Shown here one piece after another: positions 1-8,558 of a stretch of DNA of 64,000 bases. Location: contig JAICXL010000001.1 in assembly GCA_025980475.1 (NCBI GenBank), positions 1-64,000 on the forward strand, read 5' to 3'. The notes under the pieces were generated by a model, which saw only the letters and a program-made list of their open reading frames with translations, had not been told where the DNA came from and ran no database searches. Numbering within the stretch: the stretch's first letter is position 1; every line of letters starts with the position of its first letter. A program made the position numbers and the translations under genes. Origin of the DNA: Nocardioidaceae bacterium (GTDB lineage Bacteria; Actinomycetota; Actinomycetes; Propionibacteriales; Nocardioidaceae).

Positions 1-229
1 ACGCTCCCCGATCTCTGGTCCCCGGCCACGACACAACGTTGCTTCACACGGCACCTGAGCACCTGATCCGCGTGAAGCGACGTTGTGCCACGTGATGGGG
101 ACGCGACAGCCGGTAGCCGCGAGCTACCGTCGTTCTCGAGATCGGTCTCGACCTTTTTCGACCGGAACTGCTGGTCGGTCGACCGGCGAAGCTGGGTCGT
201 CCACAACGCGCCGCCTGACCATTCGCGTG

Positions 230-271
230 GTACCCCCGACCGGATTCGAACCGGCGCTACCGCCTTGAGAG
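230..271. repeat. attL-type direct repeat DR1: 42-bp copy of the tRNA-Glu 3' end
   Basis: gtacccccgaccggattcgaaccggcgctaccgccttgagag, identical to 26631-26672 and 48817-48858. Confidence 0.92.
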
Positions 272-424
272 TGCGTCCAGATGGTGATTGAGTGCCGTCG
301 AAACTCGATGAAACCGCAGGTCAGAGGCCTTTTTTCTAACTTGCTCTTGTTGGACATTTAGAGCAGTTTCTGATCCTGGTGTTGCCCCAGTGTTGCCCCG
401 GAGCGTGGCCGAGGACGACAGGCG

Positions 425-445
425 ATATAGCAACGACTGCTATAT
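425..445. promoter_or_regulatory. Inverted-repeat operator (atatagca-acgac-tgctatat) at the XRE gene
   Basis: Perfect 8-bp inverted repeat with 5-nt spacer just upstream of the likely ATG at 453. Confidence 0.55.
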
Positions 446-452
446 TGATGCC

Positions 453-971
453 ATGACCGGGCGGAGTGGCGTGCTGCGCGACGTGATGATCGAGACGGGC
501 ACCACGCAGTCCGAGCTGTCCCGGCTCAGCGGTGTGCGCCAGCCGAGCATCAGCGGCTTCCTCTCCGGGAAGGTCGACCTCAGCGACGACCAGCTCGACC
601 GGCTGCTCTCCTGCATGGGCTTCCGCCTCGAAGTCGTCAGGCGTCCCGTCGTCCCCAAGCTCACCCGCTCTGAACGCAGGTCCTGGCAACTGCATCGGCA
701 GCTCTCGACATTGCTCAACCGCGAGACGTTCGAGGACTGGACGGCACCGATCGAACGCAACCTCGGCCACCTCCGCGAGCGGGTCACCGGCCAGCCGCAC
801 GAGCGTAACGTCGGCCGCTGGCGACAGCTCGTCGAGGACCGAGACCTCCCGGGCATCCACCGAGTTCTGACCGGCCTCGACCGCGACTCGATCCAGATGC
901 GCGAAGTCTCCCCCATGTCCGGGCTACTCTCCGACGAGCAGCGCCGCGAAGTCCTGCGGCTGGCCGGCTGA
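453..971 (+). CDS. XRE-family HTH regulator (probable antitoxin)
   Basis: GTTQSELSRLSGVRQPSISGFLSGKVDLSDDQLDRLL helix-turn-helix; overlaps the next gene. Confidence 0.75.
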   Translation: MTGRSGVLRDVMIETGTTQSELSRLSGVRQPSISGFLSGKVDLSDDQLDRLLSCMGFRLEVVRRPVVPKLTRSERRSWQLHRQLSTLLNRETFEDWTAPIERNLGHLRERVTGQPHERNVGRWRQLVEDRDLPGIHRVLTGLDRDSIQMREVSPMSGLLSDEQRREVLRLAG

Positions 972-1533
972 TGCGGCGCGACCAGCTCGAGCACGCGATC
1001 CGCACGGCCTGCCAGATCATCGATAAGCCAGAGGTGATCGTGGTCGGCTCGCAGGCCATCCTCGGCACCTACGACGAGTCGCAGCTCCCCGCGGCCGCCA
1101 CCATGTCGATCGAGATCGACATCCTCCCGATCGCCGACACCAACGAGGAGACCGCCCGCCTCGCCGATCTCATCGAGGGTGTCGCAGGCGAGTTCTCCTC
1201 TTTCGAGGGACTCCACGGCTTCAGCATCGACGGCGTCGACCTCGAGACCGCTGTCCTCCCCGACGGCTGGCGCCATCGCCTGGTCAAAGTGCAGAACGCC
1301 AACACGCCGCCCCTGCTGGCGAGCTGCGCTACACCGGCTGGTGTCTCGACAAGGAAGACCTCTGCGTCGCGAAGCTGGCCGCCTTCCGCAAGAAGGACCG
1401 CAACTTCGTCGCCGCTCTCCTCGAAGCCAACCTCGTGAACGCCGATCTGATCGCAGCGCGGTTGCCCACGGTTGCAGATGGGCACACCGCAGCAATCGAG
1501 CGTGCACTGCCCTGGTTGCACTCGATCCGCTGA
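971..1533 (+). pseudogene. DUF6036/AbiEii-like nucleotidyltransferase, frameshifted near 1300-1320
   Basis: N-part VVGSQAILGTY...MSIEIDILPI in the 971 frame; C-part ELRYTGWCLDKEDLCVAKLAAFRKKDRNFVAALLEANLV resumes in the 1321 frame. Confidence 0.65.
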
Positions 1534-1708
1534 GGCCCGCCATCGGCGGAGCAGTCATCGCTTGCGCCCATGGGCGCCGCGTCGGACCTGAGACGAAAGA
1601 GCGCCTCCGCCGTGACACGACCAGCGGGTCTGACGGTCCCCTGCTTCCCGGCCCTGAAGCTGCGCAGCCGAGCTGGGTCGCGGATGCGCTAACGTGGTTC
1701 CACGCGCC

Positions 1709-1764
1709 GGCGGAGGGGCCCGCCGATGACTGCGGAGCAACGATGGCCGCCAACGGTCCCTGCC
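1709..1764 (+). ncRNA. Fluoride (crcB-motif) riboswitch, divergent variant
   Basis: GGCGGAGGGGCCCGCC ... CCAACGGTCCCTGCC; stem GGCG/CGCC, pseudoknot AGGGGCC with GGTCCCT; same form as 11686-11746. Confidence 0.72.
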
Positions 1765-1787
1765 TGATGAGGTAGGAGGCTGTCGCC

Positions 1788-3563
1788 GTGACGTCCCTGG
1801 GAACACCGTCGCCGCTGAGCACGGCCGTGCTGGTGGCTGAACTTCTTGAGCACGTCGACGCCGATCTGGCCGTTGATGTGCACGCGTTGGGCCGGCGCCT
1901 CGCCTCGGGCAATCTCACCGTGTTGGTGGCTGGTGAGGCCAAGCGGGGGAAGTCCACGCTGACCAACGCCCTGCTGGGCAGGCCACTTCTGCCGTGCGGG
2001 GTCGTGCCGGTGACCGCCTTTCAGACTACCGTCGTCCCCGGCCAACCCGAGCGGCTCGAGGTCGATCTGGCCGACGGCAGCACGCAGCGCCTTCCCCTCG
2101 ACCAGCTACCGCAGTACGTCACTCAGCGGGGGAACCCCGGAAACCGGCACGGCGTCCGCGAGGTGCGTGCCGTGCTCGCCGAGGGGCTCCCTCATCCCAG
2201 CCTCTTGCTCATCGACAGCCCCGGGTTCGGCTCGACCGTGGAAGACAACTCCCGGCAGGCAGCCATCGCCCTGGAACAGATGGACATCGCGGTCCTGGTG
2301 CTCTCCGCCGATGCGCCGATGTCCGCCAGCGAAGCAGCACTGTTGAGCCGCCTCGCAGAACTGTCCGTCGAGGTCGTTGTTGCGCTGAACAAGATCGACC
2401 TGGTCGAGGAGAGCCAACGTGACGAGGTTCGCGCCTACGTCGCCGACGCGGCGGCCGCGGAACTCCAACGCCCGGTCAGCGTCCTGCTCTGCTCGGGCCG
2501 CGCGGCTCTGGAAGCCCGGATCAGCGGTGACGGCGACGCCTGGCGCGCCAGTGGTGTCGACGAACTCCACGCGCTGCTCAGCATCCGGGCCGACTCCAGA
2601 GTGGAGCAGATCCTGGAGCGGAGCATCGCCAAGCGCGCAGGACAGCTTGCGGCGCGGCAACTCGACCGGTGCAACGTCCAAATGAGCACGATGCGTTCCC
2701 TGCGCGAGGACCGGAACCAGGAACTGAACGCGTTCGAGGCCTCGATCACCGAAACCACCAGACTCGGCTCTGCAGCCATCGCCCTGCTCGAGAGCGCGCT
2801 GGCGAGGCACAGAAGCGATCTCGCCCACGCTGCCGAGCAGGCCGTGCCTCGCCTGCGTCGAAGGCTGCGTGCCGAGCTCGATGACTGCCTGCCCTCCCCG
2901 GCTGCCGGCTTGGCGGCCAGCGAGCTCGAAGCCGGAGCACGCGCCCGCATCGAGGACCATTTGCGGATCGAGGTCGAGCAGTGGCGCGCCGAATGGCAAC
3001 AGAGGTTGTCGGCGGAGCTTGCCGCCCAACGTGCGCGGGCCACAGAGCTGTTGGGTCAGGCCGTGGCAGACCTGCGCATCTCGGCCCGTGAGAACCTCGG
3101 AGTTGAGCTGACAACAGGAGTTCCCGAGTTCGACCCACCCGACTTCGGTGCGCTGGTCTACGACGCCTCCCCCGATCCCGGCTGGAACCAGGCCGCGACC
3201 GCATTCGTCCGACACGCCGGGCCCGGAGCGCGGAAGCGCACGGTGCGGTTCCTTCGCCAGGAGTGCTCGCGGTTGGCGGACAAGCATGTGGGCCGGGCAC
3301 GGGCTGAGATGCAACGGCGCCTCGACGAAGGCGGGCGTCAGCTGCGGTCCGCGCTGCAACGCGCGTTCGCCGAGTCCACCCAGGATTTGACGCAGGCGCA
3401 GGAGGCTGCACGCATCCTGCAGGCAAAGTCTCAAAGGGAGTTGTACGAGGCGATCGCCAGCGTGACCACCCGCCACCGAGCTCTGCTCGAGATCGGCCAA
3501 CAGTTGCAGCAACGGACAGCCCGACTTCGCAAGGACGACCCGGTGGAGGCGATGCGTGGCTGA
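1788..3563 (+). CDS. Dynamin-like GTPase
   Basis: G1 GEAKRGKSTLTNALLG, G3 DSPGFGS, G4 NKID; long helical C-terminus; RBS ggtaggagg before GTG. Confidence 0.82.
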   Translation: MTSLGTPSPLSTAVLVAELLEHVDADLAVDVHALGRRLASGNLTVLVAGEAKRGKSTLTNALLGRPLLPCGVVPVTAFQTTVVPGQPERLEVDLADGSTQRLPLDQLPQYVTQRGNPGNRHGVREVRAVLAEGLPHPSLLLIDSPGFGSTVEDNSRQAAIALEQMDIAVLVLSADAPMSASEAALLSRLAELSVEVVVALNKIDLVEESQRDEVRAYVADAAAAELQRPVSVLLCSGRAALEARISGDGDAWRASGVDELHALLSIRADSRVEQILERSIAKRAGQLAARQLDRCNVQMSTMRSLREDRNQELNAFEASITETTRLGSAAIALLESALARHRSDLAHAAEQAVPRLRRRLRAELDDCLPSPAAGLAASELEAGARARIEDHLRIEVEQWRAEWQQRLSAELAAQRARATELLGQAVADLRISARENLGVELTTGVPEFDPPDFGALVYDASPDPGWNQAATAFVRHAGPGARKRTVRFLRQECSRLADKHVGRARAEMQRRLDEGGRQLRSALQRAFAESTQDLTQAQEAARILQAKSQRELYEAIASVTTRHRALLEIGQQLQQRTARLRKDDPVEAMRG

Positions 3564-4158
3564 TCGGGGAACGCGATGGATGGCCGCCCTCGCGACCGCG
3601 GCGTTTGCCGCGCTCACCGTGGACGTGTCGCGAAACGGACGCATCGACTGCCTGGAGCGCCGGCTCATCGAACGTCGACCCCCCGCAGCTGCTACAACCG
3701 ACCCGGAGCCCTGGCCGGTGATCACCCGCCTCGGCGGTCGCCCCGCACTGGCCACGATGACCTCGATCGCCGCCGCCATCACGATTGCGCGTGGCCACTC
3801 TGCGGCGCCAGCGGTGCTCCCCGTCCTCGTCGGAGTGCCGCTGCGCGTCGCTGTGATGCGGACAGTCGACCGGCCGCGACCGGCTTCCGAGCGCTGGCTG
3901 GTGCAACCGGAGGGCGCCAGCTACCCGTCCCGCCATGCCACGGCTGGCGCACTCGGCATGCTGGCCCTGCGGCGGTCGCTGCCGCCGTCCCCGATGACCA
4001 GCATTGTCTGCGTTGTGCTCATCGCAGTCGAGGCCCACAGCCGGGTCCGGCTCGGCGTGCACTGGCCCAGCGACGTCGTCGGCGGAGTACTGCTGGCGAT
4101 CGCGCTCGATGCGGCCACCTCCGCCCTGCTTGACAGCGACGGGGCGGCGTACGCTTGA
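3556..4158 (+). CDS. PAP2-family membrane phosphatase
   Basis: SYPSRHA and HSRVRLGVHWPSDVVGG motifs. Confidence 0.8.
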   Translation: MADRGTRWMAALATAAFAALTVDVSRNGRIDCLERRLIERRPPAAATTDPEPWPVITRLGGRPALATMTSIAAAITIARGHSAAPAVLPVLVGVPLRVAVMRTVDRPRPASERWLVQPEGASYPSRHATAGALGMLALRRSLPPSPMTSIVCVVLIAVEAHSRVRLGVHWPSDVVGGVLLAIALDAATSALLDSDGAAYA

Positions 4159-4167
4159 CTGCGGTGC

Positions 4168-4240
4168 GGCGGTGGAGCCCGCCGGCGAGCCCGGGTCTGA
4201 TGAGTCGGGATCGCGAACCGCATCCGCCGATGGCTCCTGC
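4168..4240 (+). ncRNA. Fluoride riboswitch upstream of eno
   Basis: GGCGGTGGAGCCCGCC ... GAACCGCATCC GCCGATGGCTCCTGC matches the crcB-motif core and pseudoknot. Confidence 0.88.
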
Positions 4241-4264
4241 AGACGCGACGTCTGGAGGAATGGC

Positions 4265-5547
4265 GTGCCCGCGATCTCGTTTGTCGATGCCCTGGAGATC
4301 CTCGACTCCCGCGGGAACCCGACGCTGCAAGTGACAGTCGGCCTGGACAACGGCATCCGCGGTGTCGCCGGCGTGCCGTCCGGGGCCTCGACAGGCCGGC
4401 ATGAGGCTGTCGAGCTCCGCGACAGCGAACCCGACCGCTACCTGGGCAGGGGCACGCTGGCGGCCGTGGGATCGGTGCGCCGCCAGATCAACGACCTGCT
4501 GCGGGGCCACACGGTGACGAACCTGGCCGATGTGCTGGGCATCGACCAGCAAGTCCGCGAGCTCGACGGCAACCCCGACTACTCACGGCTCGGCGCGAAC
4601 GCGGCCGTGGGCGTCTCGATGGCGGTGACGCGGGCGGCCGCGGCCTGCCGCGAGCTCCCGGTGTGGGAGCTGCTCGCCGACATCTCGGCTGGGAGCCGCG
4701 GCTGCCGGTGCCGCACTTCAACGTGGTCAACGGCGGCGCGCACGCTGCGAACGACCTGGACTTCCAGGAGTTCATGATCGCCCCGGTGGGGGCGCCGTCG
4801 TTCGCCGAGGGGCTGCGCGCGGGCGCTGAGTGCTACGCGGCCTTGCGTCGCCGACTGACCTCGCTGGGCATGGACTGCGGCCTGGGCGACGAGGGCGGCT
4901 TCGCCGTACAGATGTCCGGGGTCGAGGACGTGCTGAGCCTGCTGGTCGGGGCCATCGAGGAGGCCGGCTATCGCCCGGCACGGGACGGGGTGGCGATCGC
5001 GCTGGACCCGGCCGCCAACGGATTCCACGATGGCGATGGCTACACGGTGGCAGGCAGCCAGCACTCCGCAGCCGACATGGCGGCCTGGTACGACGAGCTC
5101 TGCAGGGCGTTCCCGATCTGGAGCATCGAGGACGGCCTCGCGGAGGACGACGACGGTTGGCGGCAGCTGACGGCCGTCGTCGGTGATCGGGTGCAGGTCG
5201 TCGGCGATGACATCTTCGTCACCGACGCCGCCCGGGTCGAGGCAGCGGCCATCGGGAAGATCGGCAATGCCTGCCTGATCAAGCTCAACCAGATCGGCAG
5301 CCTGGACGGCACGCTTCGAACCGTGACCACCTGCCGCGACGTCGGCTATGCCCAGATGGTCTCCCACCGCTCCGGGGAGACCGTCGATGCGTTCATCGCC
5401 GACCTGGCTGTCGGCATCGGGTGCGGCCAGCTCAAGAGCGGCGCGCCGGCGCGAGGCGAACGGGTGGCGAAGTACAACCGGCTGCTGGAGATCGAGCACC
5501 GCACCGGGATGCCCTACGGGTTGTGCGATGCCGACACCCGCCACTGA
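4265..5547 (+). pseudogene. eno: Enolase with apparent 1-nt deletion near 4690-4700
   Basis: AISFVDALEILDSRGNPT...GVPSGASTGRHEAVELRD in one frame, PRLPVPHFNVVNGGAHAANDLDFQEFMI...SHRSGETVDAFIADLAVG in another. Confidence 0.85.
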
Positions 5548-5575
5548 GAAAGAGTCGACCGGGAAGGAGACGGCG

Positions 5576-6058
5576 ATGACGGTCGTGGACGTGATCATCG
5601 AGATCCCGCGCGGATCTCGCAACAAGTACGAAATGGACCACGCCCGCGGAAGGATCCGCCTGGACCGCACCCTGTTCACCTCGACCTCCTACCCCGCCGA
5701 CTACGGGTTCGTGCCCCGCACCCTGGCCGACGACGGCGACCCGATCGACGCCATGGTGCTGGTCAGCCAACCCACCTTCCCCGGCTGCACGATCCGCGCC
5801 CGGCCGGTTGGGGTGTTCTGGATGCACGACGAGGCCGGCCCGGACGCCAAGCTGCTCTGCGTGCCCGACCGCGACCCGCGATACGCCGAGTACCACGACA
5901 TCGACGACCTCCCCGAAGCGCTGCTGAAGGAGATCTGGCACTTCTTCGACGTCTACAAGGACCTCGAGCCACTGAAGTCCAGCGACACCCGCGGCTGGGG
6001 CCACGCCGCCGACGCCGAAAAGTGCCTGAACGCAGCCCAAGCGAACTTCCGTGACTGA
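5576..6058 (+). CDS. ppa: Inorganic pyrophosphatase (family I)
   Basis: VIIEIPRGSRNKYEMD, PADYGFVPRTLADDGDPIDAMVL. Confidence 0.93.
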   Translation: MTVVDVIIEIPRGSRNKYEMDHARGRIRLDRTLFTSTSYPADYGFVPRTLADDGDPIDAMVLVSQPTFPGCTIRARPVGVFWMHDEAGPDAKLLCVPDRDPRYAEYHDIDDLPEALLKEIWHFFDVYKDLEPLKSSDTRGWGHAADAEKCLNAAQANFRD

Positions 6059-7331
6059 ACCGCCGGCTGCCGCGGACCGCCGCAGCTGGCTCAGCCGAGG
6101 CGTCGTCGGTGTCGGGGCGGCCTCGTTCTTCAGCGACTCCGGCCACGAGCTGACCACCTCGCTGCTGCCGTCACTGGTCACCACACTCGGGGCAGGCCCC
6201 GGCGCACTGGGCATCATCGACGGCGTCTCCGACGCCCTCACCGGCCTCAGCAAGCTGACTGGCGGGCCGCTTGCCGCGGATCCGGAGCGACGCGGCCGAC
6301 TCGCCTCGGGCGGGTACCTCGGCACCGCGGTCGCCACCGCCGCCATCGGTGCCTGCACGGCCGTCTGGCAGATCGCGCTGCTGCGCGCCTTCGCCTGGAT
6401 CTCACGCGGACTACGCGGACCGGCACGAGACATGACCTTGACCTCGCTGGTCGAACGCGAACAGTACGGCCGGGCCGCCGGGATCGAGCGCGCCGGCGAC
6501 AACGCCGGCGCCATCCTCGGCCCGGTGCTCGCCGCCGCCTTGGTCGGCGTGCTCGGGGTCCGCGCCTCAATCGGCGTGTCGTTCATCCCGGGCGTGCTCG
6601 CCGCGGTCGCGATCACCCTCGCGGTCCGCGAGGCCCGACGCCGCGCCGTGACCACACCCAACACCAAGCCCGGCCTGCAGGTTCGGATCCGCGAGCTGCA
6701 CCGTGCCGGACTGACCCCCCAGCTGGTGCCGATCGCGTTCTTCGAGCTGGGCAACCTGGCCACCACCCTGCTGATCCTGCGCGCCACCCGCGTCCTGGAA
6801 CACGCCGGCACCGGCGCGACCCGGGCGGCCAGCCTGGCGATCTTCCTCTACGCCGCCCACAACGCTGTCGCCGCCGGCAGCTCGCTGCTCGCCGGCAGCA
6901 CGGTCGACCGGTTCGGGCCCCGACCGGTGCTCGCCGCCGGGGCCACCAGCTACCTGGCCGGCTACGGACTACTCGCCGCCGTCCATTCGTCGTCGGCTCT
7001 CCTCGGCGCCGGCTTCTTGCTTGCCGGCCTCGGCATCGGCCTGGGCGAGACCGCGCAGACGGCATTGGTTGCGCTCGCCCTGCCCACCGAGCTGCGCTCC
7101 CAAGGGTTCGGCCTTCTCGGCCTGGTCCAGGCCGCCGGAGACCTCGGCGCGACCGTCGTCGCCGGAGCGCTCTGGGCCGCTGTCGGTGCGATCGTCGCCT
7201 TCGGCTACGCCGCCGGATGGATGCTGCTGGCAGTTCTCGCGCTCGCGGTCCACGGCCGCACAGTCCCCGGGCCGCCGCCCCGGGGGGAACCAACGACACC
7301 AGGCCGACAAGACAAGGATGGGCAACCATGA
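6051..7331 (+). CDS. MFS transporter
   Basis: About 12 hydrophobic segments; SGHELTTSLLPSLV, GLRGPARDMTLTSLV motifs. Confidence 0.8.
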   Translation: MTEPPAAADRRSWLSRGVVGVGAASFFSDSGHELTTSLLPSLVTTLGAGPGALGIIDGVSDALTGLSKLTGGPLAADPERRGRLASGGYLGTAVATAAIGACTAVWQIALLRAFAWISRGLRGPARDMTLTSLVEREQYGRAAGIERAGDNAGAILGPVLAAALVGVLGVRASIGVSFIPGVLAAVAITLAVREARRRAVTTPNTKPGLQVRIRELHRAGLTPQLVPIAFFELGNLATTLLILRATRVLEHAGTGATRAASLAIFLYAAHNAVAAGSSLLAGSTVDRFGPRPVLAAGATSYLAGYGLLAAVHSSSALLGAGFLLAGLGIGLGETAQTALVALALPTELRSQGFGLLGLVQAAGDLGATVVAGALWAAVGAIVAFGYAAGWMLLAVLALAVHGRTVPGPPPRGEPTTPGRQDKDGQP

Positions 7332-8404
7332 TCGGGGACTGCCTGAAGGTCACCAGCTACTTCGGCGAACGACAACACCACCAGGGACGGTTGCTGTCCG
7401 ACGCACTGCTGGACGCCTTCGAGGACTACGACCTGGCCACCAGCATCCTGCTGCGCGCCACCGGAGGCTTCGGGCTCCACCACCACCTGCGCACCGACCA
7501 AACGCTGACGATGTCCGAGGATCCCTCGCTGATGGCCATCGCCGCCGACAGCCGCTCCCAGGTCGAGGCGGTGCTCCCCCGGCTGCTGGAGCTGCAGGGC
7601 CGAGGCATGGTGACCCTCGAACGAGCTCGCCTGATCCGCGACGACCGGCCGATCGAGGAGTTCCCCGAGGAACTGCACGAGGCGACCAAGCTGACCATCT
7701 ACGTGGGACGGCACGAGCGGATCGGTCGGCAGCCGGCATACCTGGCCCTGTGCGACGTGCTGCACCGTCGTGGCATCGCCGGCGCCTCGGTGCTCATCGG
7801 GGTGGACGGCACCAGTCACGGCGCAAGGGAACGAGCCAGCTTCTTCAGCGCCAACCGCGACGTCCCCACCATGGTGCTCGCCGTCGGGGACGGACACCGG
7901 ATCCGGCGGGTGCTGCCCGAGCTGCACACCATCGTGGACAGACCGATAACCACCGTGGAGCGGGTCCGGGTCTGCAAGCGCGACGGTCATCTGCTCGCAC
8001 GCCCGCACGAGCTGCCCGAGACCACTCCTGGCGGCCTCGGGCTGTGGCAGAAGCTGACGATCTACACCTCCGAGCACCATCGCAGCGGGGGAGAGCCGAT
8101 CCACCGCGGCATCATCCGGCAACTGCGCGCCACTCGTGCACGCGGCGTCACCTCGCTGCGAGGGATCTGGGGGTTCCACGGCGACCATGCACCCCACGGC
8201 GACCGGCTCTTCCAGCTCGGCCGGAGGGTGCCGGTGGTCACCGTCGTGGTGGACACTCCCGCGGGCATCGCGCACTCCTTCGACGTCGTCGACGCTCTCA
8301 CCACCGAACACGGGCTGGTCACCTCCGAGATGGTCCCCGCCATGCAGTACCTGACCCCCGATGGCGACCGAGGGGGGCTGATTCTCGCCGACCACGACTA
8401 CTGA
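7328..8404 (+). CDS. DUF190 protein with three DUF190-like modules
   Basis: Repeated LKVTSYFGER/LTIYVGRHERI/LTIYTSEHHRS strands, each followed by GASVLIG- or GVTSLRGIWGFHG-type segments. Confidence 0.75.
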   Translation: MIGDCLKVTSYFGERQHHQGRLLSDALLDAFEDYDLATSILLRATGGFGLHHHLRTDQTLTMSEDPSLMAIAADSRSQVEAVLPRLLELQGRGMVTLERARLIRDDRPIEEFPEELHEATKLTIYVGRHERIGRQPAYLALCDVLHRRGIAGASVLIGVDGTSHGARERASFFSANRDVPTMVLAVGDGHRIRRVLPELHTIVDRPITTVERVRVCKRDGHLLARPHELPETTPGGLGLWQKLTIYTSEHHRSGGEPIHRGIIRQLRATRARGVTSLRGIWGFHGDHAPHGDRLFQLGRRVPVVTVVVDTPAGIAHSFDVVDALTTEHGLVTSEMVPAMQYLTPDGDRGGLILADHDY

Positions 8405-8476
8405 CCCACGACTCCGCATCGTCCCCGCGCATCGTCGTCCTCGCGGACTCCGGGTGGGATCTGGCACACTGGAGAC

Positions 8477-8535
8477 GGCGATGGAGCTCGCCCGGCCGGG
8501 GTCCGGCCCGAACTGCACCAGCTGATGGCTCCTGC
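8477..8535 (+). ncRNA. Fluoride riboswitch upstream of the MutS-like pair
   Basis: GGCGATGGAGCTCGCC CGGCCGGGGTCCGGCC CGAACTGCACCAGCTGATGGCTCCTGC, canonical. Confidence 0.93.
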
Positions 8536-8558
8536 ACCGCAAGGTCAGGAGTCTTCGC

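Noticed and set aside
440-1966. Long antisense ORF (508 aa, minus) and similar ones at 2106-3782, 22559-24421, 8724-9854
   Set aside because: Antisense to well-supported genes; composition typical of spurious ORFs in high-GC DNA and no family motifs
4265-5547. Programmed frameshift in enolase
   Set aside because: No slippery heptamer or stimulatory structure evident; simple 1-nt deletion or sequencing error is more economical
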